A DNA stretch of 64,000 nucleotides from SG8-41 sp035259205 (GTDB lineage Bacteria; Pseudomonadota; Gammaproteobacteria; Burkholderiales; SG8-41): the NCBI GenBank assembly GCA_035259205.1, contig DATFWO010000002.1, positions 1-64,000 of the forward strand. The letters run 5' to 3'. The notes beneath the pieces were generated by a model. The model made no database searches, had not been told where the DNA came from, and saw only the letters and a program-made list of their open reading frames with translations. The translations under genes were made by a program, and so were the position numbers. Positions 9,478 through 18,120 of the stretch are shown piece after piece; within the stretch, counting starts at the first letter, position 1; each line of letters opens with the position of its first letter.

Positions 9478-10645
9478 ATGCCCGCACCTGAACCCTCGAA
9501 CAGGAAGGTCGATCGGATTTCGCTGCACGATTTGATCATCGCGGCGATACCGCTCGTCCTCGTCGTGGCGGTCGTCTTCTGGATCGCCTACCAATTCGTC
9601 CGGCCCGCGCCGTCGGACAAGCTGGTGATCACAACCGGCCCGGAAGGCGGTTCCTACCAGACGGTTGCAAAACGCTATCAGGAGCTCATCGCCCGCCACC
9701 GCGTCGTCGTCGAGTTGCGTCCGTCGTCCGGCTCGGTGGAGAACCTGCAGCGGCTGACGGACAAATCCTCCGATGTCGACGCCGGCCTGGTTCAGAGCGG
9801 AACGGCTCGACCTGCCGATATCCGGGAACGCCGGCGCGCTCCGGAAGGGGGAGATCGACGCCTGTTTCGTGGTCGCCGGGCCCGATGCGCCTGCGGTAAG
9901 AGAGTTGCTGAAGATCGATGGCGTGCGCTTGATGAGCCTGGCGCAGGCCGAGACCTACACGCGGCTCTTCCCCTACCTCTCGCGGATAATGCTGCCCCAG
10001 GGCGCCATGGACCTGATGAGGAACATCCCCGACCGGGACACGGCACTCGTCACGGCCACCGCCATTCTGGTCGCTCGCGATGACCTGCACCCGGCGCTGA
10101 TGAGCCTGCTCATTCAGGCCGCGATCGAAGTGCACAACCATCCCGGCCTGTTCCAGCGGCCTGGGGAATTTCCCGCGGCCATCGCGACCGACTTTCCGTT
10201 GAGCGAGGAGGCGAGCCGCTACTTCAAATCCGGACCGCCGTTCTTCCAGCGCTACCTGCCGTTCTGGTTCGCCATTTTCGTCGAGCGCATCATCGTGCTG
10301 CTGGTCCCGATCGTCGTCGTCCTGATTCCGCTCATGAGGATCCTGCCCGCGCTTTACTCATGGCAGGTGAAGCGGCGGATATACCGCTGGTATGGAGAAT
10401 TGAAGTACCTCGAGCGTGACGTCGAGCAGCGCACCGAGCCGGCGCGGACGGCCGAATACCTCGCGCGCCTCGACGAAATCGAGCAGCGGGTCAGCAAGCT
10501 CAAAGTGCCGCTCGCCTATTCCGACGAGGTATACACGCTGCGCCAGCACATACACCTGGTGCGCGACCGCATAAGCCAGTCACAGGTGAGCGATCGTGTC
10601 CTAGAGAGTCAATCCGCTTTCCTTCCCAACTCAACTCAACGGTGA
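9478..10645 (+). pseudogene. TAXI-family TRAP receptor, broken by internal deletion
   Basis: Two frames together match a TAXI-type substrate-binding protein. The first (from 9478) has a membrane anchor at about residues 17-42, then ITTGPEGGSYQTVAKRY and SSGSVENLQRL, and runs to VDAGLVQSGTA. At about 9807 the frame must change to continue with LDLPISGNAGALRKGEIDACF, VRELLKIDGVRLMSL and the C-terminal part, including a second hydrophobic segment (PFWFAIFVERIIVLLVPIVV). About 100 residues that normally lie between these parts are missing, so this is an out-of-frame internal deletion. The intact family is an anchored receptor, sometimes without TRAP permease partners. The last reading frame ends at 10645. 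Confidence 0.8.
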
Positions 10646-10696
10646 AGCCCGCGAAGGTCGGCGAAACCCAGTCGCTGCCAGCCCGTTCGTTCGCCC

Positions 10697-11728
10697 TCAT
10701 TTCGATCCACGAGCGCCTCCTTCCCCTTCCGCCCTAATCCCGGCCTCGCGGATGATTTTCGAATATTTTGCGCGATCGCGGACGAGAAGATCGGCGAACG
10801 CCTCGGGCGACCCGTGCGCGACCTCGAGCCCGCTGTCGGTGAGCCGATTATGCAACTCGTCTTCCCCGAGGACGCCTGCGATTTCGCGGTTGAGCCGCTC
10901 GACGATCTGGCGCGGCGTCGCGCCGGGCGCGAGCACGCCAAACCAGCTGAGCAACTCGAATCCAGGCAGAGCCTCGTTGACTGTGGGGAGATGACCGAGT
11001 GGCCCTACATTGCGCTCCCGGCCAGTCGTGGCGATCGCCCGCACGCGATTGGCTTGCAGCTGCGGCAACGCTGCGTTGGGCGTATCGAATACCAAATGAA
11101 TTCTGCCGCCGACGAGATCATTCATCGCCGGCGCTCCCCCCTTGTAGGGTATGACGTTGAGGTCCACTCGTCCTTGAATCTTCAGCAGCTCGCAACCAAG
11201 CTGCTGCAATGTCGCGCCCGAGCCACAAGTGACCGTTCCCGGTCTGGCCTTCGCCGCCGCTAGCGCCTCGGGCACCGTGCGCGGCGGGAAGTCCGGGCTG
11301 GCGAGCAGGATGAAATTGAACGCCGCGAGCTGCGAGACGGCGGTCAAGTCCGTCAGCGGATCGAAATTGAGCTTGTAGAGGATCGGGTCGATAACCACGG
11401 TCCCCGGCGCTCCGAACAGGATCGTATAGCCATCCGGGGCAGCGCGCGCCGCGGCTTCCATTCCAATGATTCCGAAGGCTCCACCCCGGTTGTCGATGAT
11501 CACCGGCCGTTTTATCCGCACCCCAAGAGCTTGCCCGACGATTCGTGCAACCATGTCGGATGGACCGCCGGGCGGAAACGGCACGATCCAGCGAATCGGC
11601 TTCGCAGGGAAGACGTCGGAACTTGCCGGCAGGTTCTGCCCGTGCAGGCCCGGAGATCCGAGGGCTGCAAGCAGAGTCAATCCGACAAGAGTCAACCGAT
11701 TAGCAGCACGTGCCATGGCGCCGTCCAC
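10697..11728 (-). CDS. Tripartite tricarboxylate transporter receptor (TctC/Bug)
   Basis: A 343-residue periplasmic solute-binding protein of the Bug/TctC family, with a signal peptide ending at about LHGQ and the mature start FPAKPIRWIVPFPPGGPSDMVAR. Other family stretches are IIDNRGGAFGIIGMEAAARAAPDGYTILFG and VIPYKGGAPAMNDLVGGRIHLVFD. These receptors bind small carboxylates and related molecules. No TctA or TctB membrane partner is nearby. It is divergent from the LysR gene at 11821 with a 92-base gap, so that regulator may control it (inference). GTG at 11728 or ATG at 11716 could start it. Confidence 0.9.
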   Translation of the reverse strand: MDGAMARAANRLTLVGLTLLAALGSPGLHGQNLPASSDVFPAKPIRWIVPFPPGGPSDMVARIVGQALGVRIKRPVIIDNRGGAFGIIGMEAAARAAPDGYTILFGAPGTVVIDPILYKLNFDPLTDLTAVSQLAAFNFILLASPDFPPRTVPEALAAAKARPGTVTCGSGATLQQLGCELLKIQGRVDLNVIPYKGGAPAMNDLVGGRIHLVFDTPNAALPQLQANRVRAIATTGRERNVGPLGHLPTVNEALPGFELLSWFGVLAPGATPRQIVERLNREIAGVLGEDELHNRLTDSGLEVAHGSPEAFADLLVRDRAKYSKIIREAGIRAEGEGGARGSK

Positions 11729-11820
11729 GTCTTGCGATCACGCTAGTCCCCCAGGCGCGGATGGACAAGCGGCCAAGCCTTCGGTCAAGATTAAGCATTG
11801 CTTAATGATGGAAAGCCCAA

Positions 11821-12846
11821 ATGGACCGGCTGCGCGCCATGGAGTACATGGTTAGAGTGGTCGAGGCCGGCAGCTTCGCGGCGGCGGCGCGCGAGCTGGA
11901 CGTCAGCCCGTCGGCGGTCACTCAATTGATCGGAGCGCTGGAACGCCACCTCGGCGTGCAGCTCTTACGGCGACACTCGCGGCACCTGAGCCTGACCCCC
12001 GACGGCGAGCTGTTTCTTCCGGCTTGCGCGAGCGCGCTCGCAGAGCTCGGTGCGGCGAAGGCGCGTCTGTCAGTGAACAGCTCCCGCGCCTCCGGCAAGT
12101 TGATCGTCGGCGTGGGCAGGACTCTGACCCCGCCTATTGCGCCGTTTCTCCCGGATTTCCTGGCGCGTCATCCTGGGATCACGCTTGATCTGCGCGTAGT
12201 GCGGAGCCCGAATGCGTCGGCGGCAGCGCTCGTCGATGTGCTGGTCTTCACAGGATGGCTCAAGGATACCGACCTGGTCGCGAAGGCTATTGCGCAAAAC
12301 CGGTTTGTGACCTGCGCTGCACCGGCATACTGGCAGGCGAGCGGCCGGCCGCGGGATCCCGACGAGCTTCGCCGGCATGCGTGCCTCGCGTATCGCTCGC
12401 AATGGGGAGCGGTGCTCGACGTCTGGAGGTATCGGCGGGGTAATGACGTGCGAAACGTCGCGCTCGAGGCGCGCATGGTGAGCGAAGACCTCAATCTCAT
12501 GATAACTGCCGCGGTTCAAGGCGCAGGCGTGATCCGAGTGACCGACCTTCTCAATCGACGATTTTTCGAGCAAGGCTTGCTGGAGCCTGTCTTCACCGAT
12601 TGGGAGGCGCTCGAGGCACCGCCCATCCATGTGCTGTATCGCCGCGGCGCTCGACAGTCGGCACGGGTACGCGCATTCGTCGAGTTTGTCACCGGCATCT
12701 TTGCGGACCTTGAGGCTTCGCGCGCGAGCACCGGACGAATCACCTCCGTGCCCATGCCGCCGTGGTATCGCAATCTTTGGGTCGGGCCTCTTTCGCGGCG
12801 CATAAGAGCTCGGGCGGAACCTGCCGGCAGCGAAGCCGGATCGTAA
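11821..12846 (+). CDS. LysR-family transcriptional regulator
   Basis: A 341-residue LysR-type regulator. The N-terminal helix-turn-helix is clear (MDRLRAMEYMVRVVEAGSFA, AARELDVSPSAVTQLIGALE, LGVQLLRRHSRHLSLTPDGE), followed by a substrate-binding domain (about 95-295). The C-terminus carries about 40 extra basic residues (after about 295) without a recognisable domain. It is divergently placed to a TctC receptor gene, the classic arrangement in which a LysR protein senses the transported or degraded compound. The effector is unknown. Confidence 0.9.
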   Translation: MDRLRAMEYMVRVVEAGSFAAAARELDVSPSAVTQLIGALERHLGVQLLRRHSRHLSLTPDGELFLPACASALAELGAAKARLSVNSSRASGKLIVGVGRTLTPPIAPFLPDFLARHPGITLDLRVVRSPNASAAALVDVLVFTGWLKDTDLVAKAIAQNRFVTCAAPAYWQASGRPRDPDELRRHACLAYRSQWGAVLDVWRYRRGNDVRNVALEARMVSEDLNLMITAAVQGAGVIRVTDLLNRRFFEQGLLEPVFTDWEALEAPPIHVLYRRGARQSARVRAFVEFVTGIFADLEASRASTGRITSVPMPPWYRNLWVGPLSRRIRARAEPAGSEAGS

Positions 12847-12906
12847 ACCTAGCGCCACGAGCTACCGCGTCAGCAATTAGACATCGGCACGCCGGACGAG
12901 GTCGCC

Positions 12907-12934
12907 CCTCATCCCTCGTCCCTCATCCCTCACC
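12907..12934 (-). repeat. Heptamer repeat array (4 units)
   Basis: Four exact 7-base steps: CCTCATC, CCTCGTC, CCTCATC, CCTCACC. On the minus strand these read GGTGAGG and GATGAGG-type units, related to the GTGACTG family elsewhere in the window. The last unit covers the stop codon of the minus-strand aldolase-type gene (12930-12932). Confidence 0.75.
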
Positions 12935-14051
12935 AAACGGCGCCGCGCGCGGTGATCGGCCACAGCGCCTCCACCTTCCCATTCCGTACACAGACGTAGT
13001 GGTCATAGAGATTGACCGTGGGATCGCAATGGCCGGGGATAAGCTTGAGCTTGTCGCCGACCGCATAGCCGCGTTGGCCGCTCAGCCGCAGCACACCATG
13101 CTCGTCGGAGGCCTTCGCGTACTCGACGGCCGGATCGTCCGCCACCCGCGGCATGCCCGAGTCGACGCTCGATGCCTTGAGCCCTGCATCCACCACGGCG
13201 CGCTCGGGCGTCGGGCGGCTCATCACGGTCGTCCACACGAACAGGCTGTGCTCGAAACGCGGAATACCGCTTTCGGTCCACTCGTTGCGTCCGTAGTCCA
13301 CGTCCATGAAGATGTACGACCCAGCCTGGATCTCGTCGTAGACACCGCTCGCCGCCTCGAACAGATACGTGCCGGTGCCGGCCCCGGTCACCTTCCGGCA
13401 CTCGATTCCCGCTTTTGTCAGCGCGGTAACGGTGTCGCGAACACGCCCGACCGCCTGCTCGATTGCAGCGCGCCGTTCATCCACCTTGCGCAAATGTTGC
13501 GCGCTGCCTTGGTACGCCTGCAGCCCTGCGAAGCGCAGGTTCCTGCAGGCTGCAATCTGCTGCGCGAGCTCGACCGCCCGCGCGCCGGGCTCGACACCGC
13601 AGCGATTGGCGCCGACGTTGACCTCGACCAGCACGTCGAGGCGGACGCCGAATTCTTCTCCGACCGCGGCGTCCAGCGCCGCTACGTTGCGGGCGTCGTC
13701 GACGCACACCGCGACGTGCGCCTGCCGGGCAAGCGCCGCGAGCCGGGCGAGCTTGGGCGCCCCGACCACTTCGTTCGCGATCAAAACGTCCTTGACACCG
13801 CCCAGCACCATCGCCTCGGCCTCGCTCACTTTCTGGCAGCAAACGCCGACCGCGCCGCGCGCGATCTGCGCGAGAGCGATCTGCGGGCACTTGTGACTTT
13901 TTGCATGGGGCCGGACCTTTACCTTCTTGCCGGCAACCGATGCGGCCAACCGGTCGAGATTGCGCTCGAAGGGGTCGAGCTCGAGGATGAGCGCCGGCGT
14001 ATCTACTTCGGACAATGTCATGCCGACTGATGCCGGTTGATAGCTTGTCAT
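12930..14051 (-). CDS. D-threonine aldolase/DSD1-family PLP enzyme
   Basis: A 373-residue fold-type III PLP enzyme with an alanine-racemase-like barrel and a C-terminal zinc-binding domain, as in D-threonine aldolase, D-serine dehydratase (DSD1) and 3-hydroxy-D-aspartate aldolase. The PLP lysine is in RPHAKSHK, the N-terminus has the family signature DTPALILELD, and the metal site is GHCDPTVNLYD. It would cleave or dehydrate D-beta-hydroxy amino acids; which one cannot be told. An internal ATG at 14021 (MTLSEVDTPAL) matches the usual family N-terminus better than 14051 and may be the true start. Confidence 0.85.
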   Translation of the reverse strand: MTSYQPASVGMTLSEVDTPALILELDPFERNLDRLAASVAGKKVKVRPHAKSHKCPQIALAQIARGAVGVCCQKVSEAEAMVLGGVKDVLIANEVVGAPKLARLAALARQAHVAVCVDDARNVAALDAAVGEEFGVRLDVLVEVNVGANRCGVEPGARAVELAQQIAACRNLRFAGLQAYQGSAQHLRKVDERRAAIEQAVGRVRDTVTALTKAGIECRKVTGAGTGTYLFEAASGVYDEIQAGSYIFMDVDYGRNEWTESGIPRFEHSLFVWTTVMSRPTPERAVVDAGLKASSVDSGMPRVADDPAVEYAKASDEHGVLRLSGQRGYAVGDKLKLIPGHCDPTVNLYDHYVCVRNGKVEALWPITARGAVW

Positions 14052-14057
14052 ATGCTG

Positions 14058-14116
14058 GTGATACGTGACTGATGGAACGTGACTGATGCTGCGTGACTGT
14101 TGTTACGTATCAGTCA
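14058..14116. repeat. GTGACTG repeat array with inverted end
   Basis: GTGATAC at 14058 is followed by three 14-base units starting GTGACTG at 14065, 14079 and 14093, then a reverse-complement unit (CAGTCAC at about 14110). It lies between the divergent aldolase-type gene and the TctC gene at 14193. The 14-base step is two heptamers. Confidence 0.85.
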
Positions 14117-14192
14117 CGCACTATCAAGCTATGATGACAGAAAAAGTCCCGCCCTGTACGATGGGGAAAACAGGCGGTGAACGGAGGAGGAC

Positions 14193-15182
14193 ATGAGGCC
14201 GATCGGGGCGCTCGGCGCGCTCGCGGCAGGGTTGCTGTGCGCGGGCCTTGCCGCAGGCGGTGCTGCGGCGCAGGAATGGAAGCCCGCCCGCAACGTGGAT
14301 ATCGTGGTCGCGTCGAGCGCGGGAGGCTCCTCCGATCGCACTGCGCGCGTGACGCAGAAGCTCCTGCAGGCCAATCCCGTGTTCCCCAGCGTCAGCGTCA
14401 CCAACCGCGGCGGTGGCGGCGGCACCATGGCGTGGACATTTCTAACGCAGCACCCGGGAGACGCCCATTACATCGCGACCTTCTCCACGACGATGCTCAC
14501 GAACAACCTCCTCGGCATGAGTAAGCTCTCCTATCAGGATTTCACTCCGCTCAGCATACTGTTGCGCGAGTACATCGTGCTCGCGGTCAGGGCCGAGTCT
14601 CCGATAGCCTCGGCTAAGGAGCTGCTCGAGCGGCTGAGGAAGGACCCGGCTGCGTTGAGCTTCGCGTATTCCTCGTCCCGCGGCAATCACAATCACGTCA
14701 TGATCGGCATCATCGCCAAGGCTGCCGGCGCCGATCCGAAAAAAACGAGAAGCGTCATTTACAATTCCGGCGGCGAAGCCCTGGCCGCGATGCTCGGCGG
14801 CCATATAGACGTTTTCGTAGGCGCGCCCGCGAACCCACTGCCGCTGATGGAAACCGGCAAGGTGCGCGCCATCGGCATGACCGCCGCCCAGCGCCAGCCG
14901 GGCCGGGCGGCGAGCGTGCCCACCTTCAGGGAGCAAGGCGTAGACGCCGTTTTCTTCAGCTGGCGCGGCTTCGTCGCCCCCAAAGGGCTCAGTCCGGCGC
15001 AGATCGCGTTCTGGGACCAGGCCTTCGCCAGGGCAGTGCAGGCCGACGAGTGGAAGAAAGACGCGGAAAAGAACGCCTGGGCGGAGGACCTGCTGACGAG
15101 CGCTGAAACCCGCAGGCACCTCGATTATGAAAACGACGTGATGGCGAAGATGCTGGTCGATATGGGGGTCATTGCAAGATAG
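14193..15182 (+). CDS. TctC-like periplasmic receptor
   Basis: A 329-residue Bug/TctC-type solute receptor with a signal peptide (residues 1-26, ending AAAQEW) and the family stretches VDIVVASSAGGSSDRTARV and VTNRGGGGGTMAWTFL. Preceded by GGAGGAGG, so the start at 14193 is firm. It belongs to the same divergent subgroup as the receptor at 37802 (QEWKPARNVDIVV against GTWQPERVIEIV). No membrane partners are present. The substrate is unknown; the adjacent minus-strand PLP enzyme is divergent and could be co-regulated. Confidence 0.85.
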   Translation: MRPIGALGALAAGLLCAGLAAGGAAAQEWKPARNVDIVVASSAGGSSDRTARVTQKLLQANPVFPSVSVTNRGGGGGTMAWTFLTQHPGDAHYIATFSTTMLTNNLLGMSKLSYQDFTPLSILLREYIVLAVRAESPIASAKELLERLRKDPAALSFAYSSSRGNHNHVMIGIIAKAAGADPKKTRSVIYNSGGEALAAMLGGHIDVFVGAPANPLPLMETGKVRAIGMTAAQRQPGRAASVPTFREQGVDAVFFSWRGFVAPKGLSPAQIAFWDQAFARAVQADEWKKDAEKNAWAEDLLTSAETRRHLDYENDVMAKMLVDMGVIAR

Positions 15183-15308
15183 TGACTGGTGACCCGACAC
15201 CTGTGACCGCTGGGATAGGCTAGCTGCGAAGGGTCAACGAAAAAGGGCGGTCAGGCCGCCCTTGTCCTGCCCGCCGCAGCCCGGCGGAAGACCCGTCACG
15301 CGTCACGC
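15182..15308. repeat. Heptamer units flanking a terminator
   Basis: GTGACTG (15182), GTGACCC (15189) and GTGACCG (15203) start on the stop codon of the receptor gene; GTCAC cores in reverse orientation follow at 15295 and 15302 with 7-base spacing. The two sets face each other across the hairpin at 15243-15263, between convergent genes. Confidence 0.7.
15243..15263. terminator. Bidirectional intrinsic terminator
   Basis: AAGGGCGG (15243-15250), loop TCAGG, CCGCCCTT (15256-15263). An A-run precedes it, so it has a U-tract when read on the minus strand and a short one on the plus strand. It sits between convergent genes and suits both. Confidence 0.75.
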
Positions 15309-15319
15309 ATCGCCGGCTT

Positions 15320-15754
15320 TTAGGCCGAAGCGTCGGCTTGCAGGCCGGCAGCTTCGATGCCGGCGACGCAGCATGCCTCGTCTTCTTCCCCCGTGCCGCC
15401 GCTCCCGCCTGCGGCGCCGATGACCTCTCCCTTTGCGTTCCTGATCAGCGCGGCGCCGGTCTGGGGGAGAAACCTCCCGTTCGCCGTCGCGGCGAGCGTC
15501 ACGAAGAAATTCGGGTTGTCCTTGGCGCGCTTTGCCAGCGCCTTGCTTGAAGCCCCCATCGCCACGGCCGCCCACGCCTTGCCTTGGGCCACGTCCAGCC
15601 GGAACATGCTCGCGCCGTCCTCGCGCTGCGCGGAGATGATGTGGCCGCTCTCGTCCAGCACGACGATGCCGAGCGGCTTGATTTTCATCTCGCGCGCCTT
15701 GGCGAATCCTCTTTCGATGATGGTATTGGCCTGCTTCAACGTGAGTTGCGGCAT
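15320..15754 (-). CDS. GlcG/HbpS-family heme-binding-like protein
   Basis: A 144-residue member of the GlcG/HbpS (DUF336) family: PQLTLKQANTIIERGFAKAREM, GIVVLDESGHIISAQREDGA and GAALIRNAKGEVIGAAGGSG are family-typical. Members are small cytoplasmic or exported proteins often found near glycolate, diol or aromatic catabolic genes; some bind heme or cobalamin-related ligands. No signal peptide is visible. Start 15754 (MPQLTLKQ) is chosen as the conserved N-terminus. The C-terminus is slightly extended and has a vicinal cysteine pair (EACCVAG). Confidence 0.85.
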   Translation of the reverse strand: MPQLTLKQANTIIERGFAKAREMKIKPLGIVVLDESGHIISAQREDGASMFRLDVAQGKAWAAVAMGASSKALAKRAKDNPNFFVTLAATANGRFLPQTGAALIRNAKGEVIGAAGGSGGTGEEDEACCVAGIEAAGLQADASA

Positions 15755-15835
15755 TTCGGGCTCCCGGGATCGATGGAAAGGCGCTATGGTAAGGGCCGGA
15801 GAGATGGTGAACAAGAGAAGTTGAAAGAAAGATGG

Positions 15836-16258
15836 ATGGCAACAGGCTACCGTTCCCCCGAGCTGCAATCCCAGCTGCGAATCCTGTGGCTCGTTATCGG
15901 CTGGGCGCTGGTTCTGCTCATCATCTATCTGTCCTTGACGCCCTACCCTGTCGGAGTGCCGGTGGAACAGGGAGACAAACTCGCCCACATGGCGGCGTAT
16001 CTGGTGCTCATGTCCTGGTTTGCGAACCTGTACGAGCGCCCGGCTGGACGTATCGCGTGCGCCGCCGGCTGCATCGCGCTCGGCATAGGCCTCGAGTTCG
16101 CGCAGCGCTGGACCGGATATCGAACCTTCGAATATGCCGACATGGCTGCGAGCAGCACGGGCGTAATCGTCGCCTGGATACTCGCCCCGCCGCGGCTGCC
16201 GAATTACCTGCATTTCGCCGAAAACGCTCTTCACGCACGGCGTCGCAGGCATGGATGA
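15836..16258 (+). CDS. VanZ-like small membrane protein
   Basis: A 140-residue integral membrane protein with about four hydrophobic segments (residues about 17-37, 53-70, 75-92 and 108-125). The pattern SLTPYPVGVP, GDKLAHMAAYLVLM and GIGLEFAQ-W-GYRTFEYADMAASSTG matches the VanZ-like family (family GDKxxHxxaY...E..Q......R..d..D...N..G). Function is unknown in non-vancomycin contexts. Start 15836 is preferred over the overlapping ATG four bases earlier because only this frame carries the family. Divergent from the GlcG-like gene. Confidence 0.8.
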   Translation: MATGYRSPELQSQLRILWLVIGWALVLLIIYLSLTPYPVGVPVEQGDKLAHMAAYLVLMSWFANLYERPAGRIACAAGCIALGIGLEFAQRWTGYRTFEYADMAASSTGVIVAWILAPPRLPNYLHFAENALHARRRRHG

Positions 16259-16488
16259 CGCTATGCAGCCGCAGCCTGCGCCACGCGGTTCGCCGCCCGC
16301 CGGGGTGCGTCCCGCCGATAACCGGCAAGCGCCTCGCCGATGCGGAATTTCGCGACGCTGTTGCTGCTGATCCGTGAGCGAGGCCTCGGCCAGAGTCAAC
16401 CGAAAGTTTGAGAGGGAGTCAGTTTATTGGATACACTCGGGGCTTGGAAGCGCGCCGCGAGGCTGCGCAACATATCCCAGAGCTCCCG

Positions 16489-18120
16489 ATGGCTGACGAA
16501 CTTCATTTTTGCACCGTCGCGCAGACGGCGGAACTGATCCGCACGCGCAAGCTCTCGCCGGTTGAGCTCGCGCAGGCGTACCTCAAGCGTATCGAAGACC
16601 TGGACCCGCAGTTGAATGCGTGGATTACGGTTACCCCCGATCTGGCACTGAAGCAGGCGCGTGCAGCCGAGCAGGAGATCGTGAAAGGCCGCTGCCGCGG
16701 ACCGTTGCACGGCATACCCTTCGGGCTGAAGGACATCTACAACACGCGCGGCATACTTACTTCCGGGCACTCCAGGGTCTGCGCCGACAATATTCCGGAC
16801 GAGGATGCGAGCGCGGCCCGCCGGCTCTACGACGCGGGCGCGGTGCTGCTCGGCAAGCTCGCGACGCACGAATTCGCTCACGGCGGCCCTTCCTTCGACC
16901 TGCCCTGGCCCCCGGCGCGCAATCCATGGCATCTCGAGCACTTCACGGGCGGCTCGTCGAGCGGTTCGGGTGCGGCGGTGGCGGCGGGATTGGCGCCGTT
17001 CGCGCTCGGTTCCGACACCGGCGGCTCGATACGCGGGCCTTCTTCGCACTGCGGCCTCGTCGGGCTCATGCCGACCTACGGGCTGGTGAGCCGCGCCGGG
17101 GTCATTCCCAACTCCTACACCTTCGATCACTGCGGCCCTATGACGTGGACCGTCGAGGATTGCGCCATCGTCCTGCAGGCCCTCGCCGGTTACGATCCCG
17201 GCGACGGCGGCAGCATCGAATCGCCGATACCGGACTATCGGGCGGCGCTTTCCGGGGACGTCCGCGGCCTGAAGATCGGCGTGCTGCGCCACTACTGGGA
17301 GGAGGACCTGCCCGCCCACGAGGACCTGCGGCGCGCAATGAACGAGGCGATAGAAGTCTATGGAAGGCTCGGTGCCAGGGTGGAAGACTGCCGCGCGCGC
17401 CCGATGACGGATTCCATGGACGTCAAGGTCATCATCGCCGAAACGGAGATCTTCTCCATCAACCACCAGGACCTGGTCAAGCGCCCGGGAGATTTCGGGC
17501 GCGACTTCCTCGGCCGTATCCTGCCCGCATGCGTGTTCCAGGCCGCCGACTACGTCGCCGCCAGCCGCGAGCATCGACGCGTCGTCACGGAAGCGCGGGC
17601 GCTCTACGCCAAATATGACGTGCTGCTCACCGCCGGCTTCGGACCCGCGCCGCGGCTCGATGCGCACCGCACGGTGAACTTCTGGCAGCGCTCCAACGTA
17701 TTCACCCCGTCGAACGTGACCGGTGGACCCGCGCTCGAGCTGTGCAGCGGCTACAGCAAAAGCGGCTTGCCCCTGGGCATGCAGTTGATCGGCCGGCCTT
17801 TCGACGAGGCGACCGTGCTCAAAGCCGGGTACGCATACGAGCAGGCGACACCCTGGCGGGCGCGCCGGCCGCAGCTCAAGCCGGGACTCCCCCAGCCGCC
17901 CGTGGCACCCAGCGGCAACGAGCCCCAGGTGCCGGACCTCGACCCCAAGACTCATGGACTGGTCCTCGACCTGGCGGTGCGCGCCGGACTGAAGCTGAAC
18001 GAGCGTCAGCAGGCGATACTGCTGGAGACCGCTCCGTATGCGCTGGCGATGGCTAACCGCATTCGCAAAGACCGCGGCCGCTTCGAAGAGCCGGCGCTCG
18101 TTTTTCGGTTCCCGAACTGA
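16489..18120 (+). CDS. Amidase signature-family hydrolase
   Basis: A 543-residue amidase of the GatA-like signature family. The catalytic triad is visible: lysine in GIPFGLKDIYNT, cis-serine in GGSSSGSGAAVAAGL and nucleophile serine in SDTGGSIRGPSSHCGLVG. The C-terminal ~60 residues (after PVAPSGNEPQ) form an extra helical tail. It is probably a catabolic amidase, not a tRNA amidotransferase subunit, because gatB and gatC are absent. The stop overlaps the start of the next gene (ATGA at 18120), so the two are co-translated. The frame extends upstream to a TTG at 16408; MADELHF at 16489 begins family-like sequence. Confidence 0.85.
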   Translation: MADELHFCTVAQTAELIRTRKLSPVELAQAYLKRIEDLDPQLNAWITVTPDLALKQARAAEQEIVKGRCRGPLHGIPFGLKDIYNTRGILTSGHSRVCADNIPDEDASAARRLYDAGAVLLGKLATHEFAHGGPSFDLPWPPARNPWHLEHFTGGSSSGSGAAVAAGLAPFALGSDTGGSIRGPSSHCGLVGLMPTYGLVSRAGVIPNSYTFDHCGPMTWTVEDCAIVLQALAGYDPGDGGSIESPIPDYRAALSGDVRGLKIGVLRHYWEEDLPAHEDLRRAMNEAIEVYGRLGARVEDCRARPMTDSMDVKVIIAETEIFSINHQDLVKRPGDFGRDFLGRILPACVFQAADYVAASREHRRVVTEARALYAKYDVLLTAGFGPAPRLDAHRTVNFWQRSNVFTPSNVTGGPALELCSGYSKSGLPLGMQLIGRPFDEATVLKAGYAYEQATPWRARRPQLKPGLPQPPVAPSGNEPQVPDLDPKTHGLVLDLAVRAGLKLNERQQAILLETAPYALAMANRIRKDRGRFEEPALVFRFPN

